A stretch of DNA of 64,000 nucleotides from Phycomyces blakesleeanus NRRL 1555(-) (lineage: Eukaryota; Mucoromycota; Mucoromycetes; Mucorales; Phycomycetaceae): the NCBI RefSeq assembly GCF_001638985.1, contig NW_017265138.1:2471993-2535992 (forward strand), read 5' to 3'. This document shows positions 57,707 to 64,000 of the stretch, piece by piece. Numbering within the stretch: position 1 is the first letter of the stretch; the number at the start of each line of letters is the position of its first letter. The notes beneath the pieces are model-generated. The model saw nothing but the letters and a program-made list of their open reading frames with translations, was not told the origin of the DNA and made no database searches. A program made the position numbers and the translations under genes.

Positions 57707-57910
57707 TCAATTGTAGTCATCATTATGATTATTATTGCCAGTAAAGTCACTCGATAAGCATAAAGGTGAATAGACACATATCTTGAATTCTTCTTCTTTG
57801 TTTTCCTGATAGACAGAGAGTGGAAACAAACCCGAGGCTGGGAGCTGGAGTTTTAATACACCCTTAGTGACACAGCGCCTAGAAAAGGGAGAAAGCCTAA
57901 AGTGATACAA
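57707..57910 (-). CDS. Doubtful small ORF, 67 codons
   Basis: Begins MYHFRLSPFSRRCVTKG and ends in an Asn/Asp-rich tail. A CATATAAAGTGC element lies at 57951-57962 on the minus strand, and an internal TTTCTAG acceptor-like site at about 57875 could define an exon instead. No homolog recognised. Divergent from nothing nearby. Confidence 0.2.
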   Translation of the reverse strand: MYHFRLSPFSRRCVTKGVLKLQLPASGLFPLSVYQENKEEEFKICVYSPLCLSSDFTGNNNHNDDYN

Positions 57911-59009
57911 ATCATGGGCTGATCAGGATTTCACCATGACAGGATAAGCGCACTTTATATGTATGACTTTCTTCTCAACCTTTTTTTATGTTTTTATTCA
58001 CCCCCAATATATATATATATATATATATATATCTATGTATGTATTTGATAGCAGCGATAGTCATATAAAGTATATAGAGCTTAAATGTAAAGAACAAAAA
58101 ATATATATAGATAGACAATATCCATCACCACCACATTTACACCCAATACATATTCATTTTGTTGAGAAATCAATTACCCACAAATATATACATATTTTTA
58201 TAATATCAAATAAAATGAAAAACCCTGGCCTTATTGACTGATTTCAATTCAGATTGACGCATTGGCCACTCAATAAATATATATATATATATTTGAAACA
58301 CTAATGATAATAAAATTCCATTTTTGCGTATTAAATTGATTGTTGGAAAACTGAAAAAAACAAAATGCATACCCAACAAAAACAACAACAAGAATCTTAC
58401 TGATATCAACACAGTCAACGCTATATTTAATAATATTTAATTGACAGAAACAAAATAATAATATATTTATAGCACGGTCACTATCACTATCAATCATTGA
58501 ATCAAAGGCTGACTTTAATAACAATTTTTTTTTGGGTATTTTTACTTGTTTTGTCGCCAAAAGAAAAGGAACCTCCCTACCACTTATTAAGCTTCAGTTA
58601 ACAGAAAAAAAAAAGTTGATCAATGACCAACCAAGATATCTTGATTCTGGTAATTCTTCAAGGTTAAGAAATTCAGACAAAGGATCCCTCGTCTATTTCT
58701 CCAAGTAAATGATCAACTTGAAATGGTTGTCATCAAATTTTTTATTTCTTTTATTTATTTATTTTTATTATTTATTTTTTGCGTCAAAAAGAAGAAGAAA
58801 GTACTTGCTTTTTCAGAATTTAGGTAATAGAAAGAAGATACAAATCTCACAAAAACAAATACATGTCTCAAGAACGACATGCGATCTTATCCTTTCCCTA
58901 CTTTTTTTATACACATATATAAATATACGCACTTTTATATTTACTATTTTTTTTTAAATCGCAATTATACAAACAAAAATCACAAAATATCAAGATCAAA
59001 ATACTTACC

Positions 59010-59048
<39 letters not shown>

Positions 59049-59053
59049 TCTAT
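59010..59053. repeat. (CA)n(TA)n compound microsatellite
   Basis: About 12 CA units followed by TA units. Confidence 0.9.
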
Positions 59054-59409
59054 CTTTTCTACTTATAATTATATAGACCTAGTCAACCATCTGCTTTCAA
59101 AAGTATCAATCTCTGAAAGCACATAGGTCAATGATATAAAAATAAAATATAGTGAAATGAAATGAAATCTACACATCTTTGGAAAGCACCATTTTGGATT
59201 TTGCAAGTCACAGGCTATCCCAAAAAAATAGAATGGCATTTTTGATTGACCTGTTTTTTTCAATACATATATAAGATATTGATGTATTAAACATCACTCC
59301 GAACACAAAACCATCTCATCTATAAACTATTGGCATCCTTCCTTTTTTTCACTTTTTTTTTTAGCAATAGATAAATAAATAAAATTAAATAAAGTAAAGG
59401 AATCACCTC

Positions 59410-62400
59410 ATGGCCGGTGGTTTACCTAATCCCGTACCTGACGCTCAATTCTCTCCAGCATCAACTTCGAATTCCTCTGCGATATCAGTGTCATCCCAGA
59501 CACCATTAAACACAAAGGATTCAATGGCAACTTCTCCGACAAGGGAATCTCATGTGGACAAGTCCATCGATGCCACACCAGAAAAGTCTTCAGAAGACAA
59601 CGGCAACACAACCTACTTCTTGCTTGATATTTCAGAGCCAAGTCAGGAAGAAAACCTAAATAACCAAAGCGAGCCCGAAAGTGTATCTCGACGTATAAGC
59701 CGCAGAAGCTCCGATTCATCCAGCTCTAGTGTGTCAGCCCAGGTTGTCATCGACCACGGAGGTTCGCTGCCACGGCGGCTAGAGAAAAGCAGAGCTGCTA
59801 GGCTATTGCGCACAGGCGATGACGAATCCGAAAGCGACTACAACTACAGCTATGTACCTGTCAGGAACATTCCTGAAACCGAAGCTCTGTCGGGCCAACA
59901 CCGACGCCGTAGAAGCACACAGATGCATTTGAACCAATCGTTTGATAACGCACATGACGATGTTGAAGAAGGCAGCAGATCTGCTGTAGAAACTCCATCT
60001 GGATCAGAAAAAGAGGACGAAGACGAAGACGACGACGAAAACGGAGATTATCGGAACCACAGCCACAGCCACCAACACCACCGTCATCGACGCAACCATC
60101 GTAGAAGACAACGAGACCCAAAGGATAGACATGCTAGACGAGACAGGAAAGGCAAAGGTGTGACGGTCTATACAGATGAACAGGAAGATCTGATGGACGA
60201 AATGCCTAGCTGGGATCAGGAAAGAATGCGACAACAGAGCAACGGAAACTACCAGCCCAGTGATGATGATATCCCACACGATCATGTCCGGTACAGAGAT
60301 AGATCGATGCGCAGAAGAACAAAGCGCAAAGTTCAGGGACTATTGCAGACCGATCTTCACACACATTCATGGAGTAGAAGAGAAAGCTTTCAATCTAACC
60401 GTGATCCAGGTCTATCAAGCGATACCGCCTTGAGGTCCGTGAAAATAATAACAACAATAACAATAATAATAAAAAAACATATATATGAAAGATTTGGATA
60501 TTGTGTGCGAATATGTGTATAGATATAGATATGAATATGAATATAAATATATATCTTTTTTGTAGGAAATTGCTTTACATTGCACATCAAATAATCGATG
60601 AAAAGAGAAGCCGGATATCAAGAACTGCTGGTAAGAAGCCTGTCTGTCGTTTAATAAACTATTGCAATTACTATTAAAATTACTGTCATTAGTTATCATT
60701 CTAAGTTAATAATAAAGTGTCTATATTCAGATATCTGGGCTTGGTTGATTCGACCAGAGATGATCATGTCTATCTTTACTGCTATTTCACTCCTGACATT
60801 TTACATTGCTGGGCGTATTAAGGGCGATCCTTACCAATATCGCGTTACAGGAGCATTGGTAGAAGCGATCTTGATTATAGTAATGTCAGTGTGGAATTGG
60901 TATATCTGTCATCGAGAACAGCATCTCACCGACTGTGAAATGACTGATCGCGCAGCAACAATTATATCAGCCTTGGAAAGAAGCGGAATGAACATGGTCC
61001 AGGTAAACCTTTATTTTATTGAAACATGCTTTGAAAAAATAAAATAGAATAATAAAAAAATAAAATAAACCAATTCTACTTTTTTTTTTACTATTAAAGG
61101 ATACAAAAATCCCTTTTATTCCCTCAATGTCTGTTGCAAAGGTAGTTCGAGATGGTGTGGTACGAACATTTCCCGTAAACCTCTTGGTAGAAGGCGATGT
61201 TGTGGAAATGCTTTACGGAGACGTTGCGCCTGGTCGGATGAAGTACATCCACAAATCTTCTCATACACAAGACAACCCAGACTATGATAACTCGAACGCA
61301 AATAAAACCACAGAGGGTCCAAAAGAACAAGCAGCAGCAGCAGCAGCAGCAACGGCAACAAACACAACCGCAACCACAACGACTAGCTTTGATCTTCAGA
61401 CAAGAGAATATTACCTTGCCCAAGACCAGACATTCAAACCATCGTTTTTTGGAATCCCTCCTCCGGCTGGATTGATGGAAGAGTATCTACGTGCCCGAGG
61501 TCGTCATCAATTCTTACTCTTGGAAACCCCTTTGGAGAAAAATATGCGGGCAGCCTTGGCACAAGAGCGGCCGCAGACAGTCATTGCCAACGAAGCACGG
61601 AAACTGATGCGTGTATTTTACCATTACATCATCTGGATCGTCTTTTGCGCTTCAATTGTCGTCAATCTCTTGCGCTTCGGCCTTCGAGACCGGCTATTAG
61701 ATGATTTCCCAGCTGACCAGGTGGCCGAACTGATCCTCGTCCTTCCATTCTACACCATCCTCCCTCTTCTACCCCTCTGCTTGCCATCACTCTGGATGGT
61801 TGCCCGTAGCTTTGGAAATGCTCAGCTACTGATCTTGTTTGAAGCCCTCCAGATTTCAAAAACAGAATACGAAGATGATAGTGAAGTAGATGAATTTGAC
61901 GCTGAAGCACCCCCACCTACAAAGGATGTCGAGTTGAGTCCTAGTAAGATTATTCTAATACCGAAATAACAAAAAAAAATAACAATAGAAATAAGAGTAG
62001 TAATAATATAGGAAAAAGTGTCTCATATTTGAATCATTAGATGCCGTCTGGGACAGGTTTTGTTCTTTGCTGACAAAATGGGATCGCCTTTCTCTCACAA
62101 GATCTACCAACCTGCTTGAATCTCTTGGAAGTATAACGGTGATCTGCTGTCTTGATAGAGAAGGCACAATAGCAAACGTATGTCACTAATCCAACTACTA
62201 TAGCTAGATTAATGGGTATATATATTAAGTGAAATAAGACAAAAAAAAACAAAGAAGTTATAATTGCTTATTTATGTATATATTTCTCCTTTCAAAAAAT
62301 TGCATACACTATTATTGTACTGAAGCCTTTTCCTACCGTGGAACAAATAATGTTTCCGAATTCTGAAGAGGATATAAGCTATTTGGATGTGGAAGAAGAT

Positions 62401-64000
62401 TCAGATGAACCTTTTGGTGTTAAATTTGAAGACCAAGACTGGGAAAAGAACTTGCCGTATGTAAACTACTGATATATACACGATTGTATTAAAAGCTGAA
62501 TATTATTATATGAATTGATTTATATTAGATGCTTAAAACCACTTGGATTAAACTTTATGCTGAATACCAACTGTGGTATCATTCAAGGCAGAAAACGATC
62601 CGATTATCACCGACGGCGTTCAAAGCTTCATGTTTATGGAAAAACATCTCCAGCCAGACAATGTAAGTGGCTAACTATTTTACCGACGGCTAATCCATTA
62701 ATACTGTTATTGTTATTATTATGACAATGATTATAATCATCATGTTTTTACAATTTACTAATCCAAAACCCTGTACTTTTCTAGCTTGCCTGTGTCGATT
62801 GGGAAAATGTATTGGTTTTAGAGAAGAGGCTCTTCAGTCATTTGTGTCAAGAGCCGAGATTTACACCTTTGCACCTTACCATGATATTTTGAGTACACCC
62901 CGATACAAGTACAGCCAGTACTTTTCTTTCGAAGTTCCCAATGCGCTTTCCACTGTATTTGAAGAAAAGACGACAGGTAAGAAAGCATGAGATGATGGAC
63001 ACTATACATATACTAATATATTACTACTGCCATTACTTTTTTTTCTACTAGAGAGTTATCAACTCCTGACAGATGGCCATCCTACTCTTGTATTGGAAAA
63101 ATGCTCTGATTACTGGGACGGAAGTGCATTGCAAACCATGAGTGAAACGGTAAATTTAATGATTTATATATATATATATCTTATTTTGTTAGTTGTGTTA
63201 AAATAAGACTATTACCATACCTATCGTATTCTTTCATCTTATCTAACAATATCTTATTGCCTTCTCTTTAACACTCATAAGATGGAGAAGAAAATAAATG
63301 ACTTTTTCTACAACGCAATGGTTCATGACATGCAATGCATTGCCTATGCATACCGACCTATCAACACTGCAAACGGACACCGAATTCCTTTCTTGAGCCC
63401 TTCCGATGAAGAAGATCCTGGTTGTGCATTTGTTGTCCTGCCACACAAATCACAAAGCTCTGATAGCTCAAGTAGCAGCAGCTCGGAGAGCGAATCAGAG
63501 GCTTCTTTGATATCTAAAGCCTCAGTGAGTCTTCTGGTTACCATTATTACTATTATTAGTTATATAGAAAAGAAAAGAAAAACTATCTAATAGAATAACA
63601 ATAACAATTAATTATTAGGCTGGCCCCTCACATACTTCTACAAAGCACAAACGTCGGTCATCTAAAGTTATCACTAGCTCAGGTAGCCAATCTTCAAGTG
63701 AGGATAGTTCAAGTGATTATTCGTTTGAAGAGGATGAACCAGTGGATGAGCAAGAAGAAGAGACATTTTACAAGGAAGTTGTCAAGGGCCAGATTTTCCT
63801 TGGAATAGCAGCCATGTGCCATCAGCCAAAACAGGTAGCTATTATATATATACAAAGAAAAAAAAGCATATATATATATATATATATCTTGGTTGTATTC
63901 ATACATACTTCATGATAAATAGAATGTAGTAGATTTTATCGAAGATTTGGGTCTTGCCGGTATTCGATTTGTCTATTTTTCACCTACTGCCGAAAGAGAA
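59410..64000 (+). CDS. TMEM94-like P-type ATPase (3' end outside window)
   Basis: Exons: 59410-60434, 60566-60630, 60731-61002, 61100-61943, 62041-62177, 62326-62456, 62529-62662, 62785-62976, 63052-63149, 63282-63524, 63619-63834, 63923-64000 and beyond; 1,145 residues so far, in frame to the edge. Residues 1-~340 are disordered (Ser, acidic, His/Arg-rich). TM1 MIMSIFTAISLLTFYIAG and TM2 follow. An actuator-like domain comes next (VAKVVRDGVVRTFPVNLLVE with GDVVEMLYGD), then TM3 and TM4, then the P-domain start TVICCLDREGTIAN (Asp774 equals the phosphorylated Asp of DKTGT). Later blocks LKPLGLNFMLNTNCG and GIRFVYFSPT match TMEM94, an ER-associated ATPase-like protein implicated in Mg2+ handling. 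Ion specificity is inference. A poly-Ala/Thr insert (61330-61380) is present. Confidence 0.85.
61328..61383 (+). repeat. GCA/ACA repeat encoding poly-Ala/Thr insert
   Basis: The repeat lies in the actuator-domain loop of the TMEM94-like gene. Antisense ORFs here (Cys/Leu-rich) are artefacts. Confidence 0.75.

Larger units (their letters stand above)
57192..59409. other. Divergent intergenic region between PTC7 and the TMEM94-like gene
   Basis: Carries ATT/TA repeats (57320-57340, 57450-57472, 58006-58032) and a (CA)n tract at about 59010-59033. A minus-strand ORF at 57707-57910 has coding-like codons (RRCVTKGVLKLQLPASGLFP ...) and a TATAAA-like box about 45 bp upstream, but no recognised family. 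I treat it as doubtful. Confidence 0.4.

Noticed and set aside
1..64000. tRNA genes, rRNA genes and CRISPR arrays
   Set aside because: No credible A/B-box pair with cloverleaf potential, no rRNA sequence and no spaced direct repeats were recognised by eye; a tRNAscan run would be decisive.

Overview
This window looks like nuclear DNA of an early-diverging filamentous fungus, most likely Mucoromycota. That placement is inference. The genes carry many short introns (mostly about 50-150 nt, GT-AG with CTAAY-type branch points). Exons are of mixed composition and C-ending in highly expressed genes, and they sit in very AT-rich, microsatellite-rich spacers. Gene content is eukaryotic and fungal (DASH subunit Dam1, Nak1/Kic1-type kinase, Lsb5). 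It also includes genes usually absent from ascomycete yeasts: paladin, a TMEM94-like ATPase, a GNL1 GTPase and a bacterial-type dicarboxylate/glutamate symporter. I saw no CRISPR array, rRNA gene or convincing tRNA.

Layout. 1-380 (-): 5' end of a mitochondrial ABC1/ADCK1-type kinase running off the left edge. 0.6-2.5 kb: weak minus-strand exon-like pieces, one a tropomyosin-like coiled coil. 2.5-9.4 kb: AT-rich spacer with ornithine carbamoyltransferase (6960-8143) in the middle, lying between two inverted copies of a repeat. 9.4-15.8 kb is a dense plus-strand block: GNL1, LSB5 (VHS-GAT) and RPL5. 15.8-20.9 kb is a gene-poor relic zone with a decayed gene, a BED-like ORF and a dead Tc1/mariner transposase. 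21.0-22.6 kb (+): CC1-box coiled-coil protein. 24.0-29.3 kb (-): 1,693-residue golgin-like coiled coil. 29.3-32.7 kb: nearly empty. 32.7-33.7 kb (-): one-finger C2H2 protein. 34-36.9 kb: spacer with a LINE relic. 37.0-38.4 kb (-): DAM1 with an added winged-helix-like C-terminus. 38.8-41.9 kb (-): NAK1/KIC1 kinase. 42.2-43.9 kb: LINE relic, a MITE and an unassigned ORF. 44.0-49.8 kb (+): three-domain paladin. 50.2-52.6 kb (+): SLC1/DctA-type symporter. 55.5-57.2 kb (-): PTC7 phosphatase. 59.4-64.0 kb (+): TMEM94-like P-type ATPase running off the right edge.

The genes do not form one pathway. Three neighbours touch cytoskeleton and polarity: the CC1-box dynein-adaptor candidate, DAM1 and the NAK1 kinase. 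Two touch membrane traffic: LSB5 and the golgin. Splice junctions were derived by hand from consensus sites plus continuity with known protein families. For every multi-exon model whose stop codon lies inside the window, the summed exon length is an exact multiple of three.
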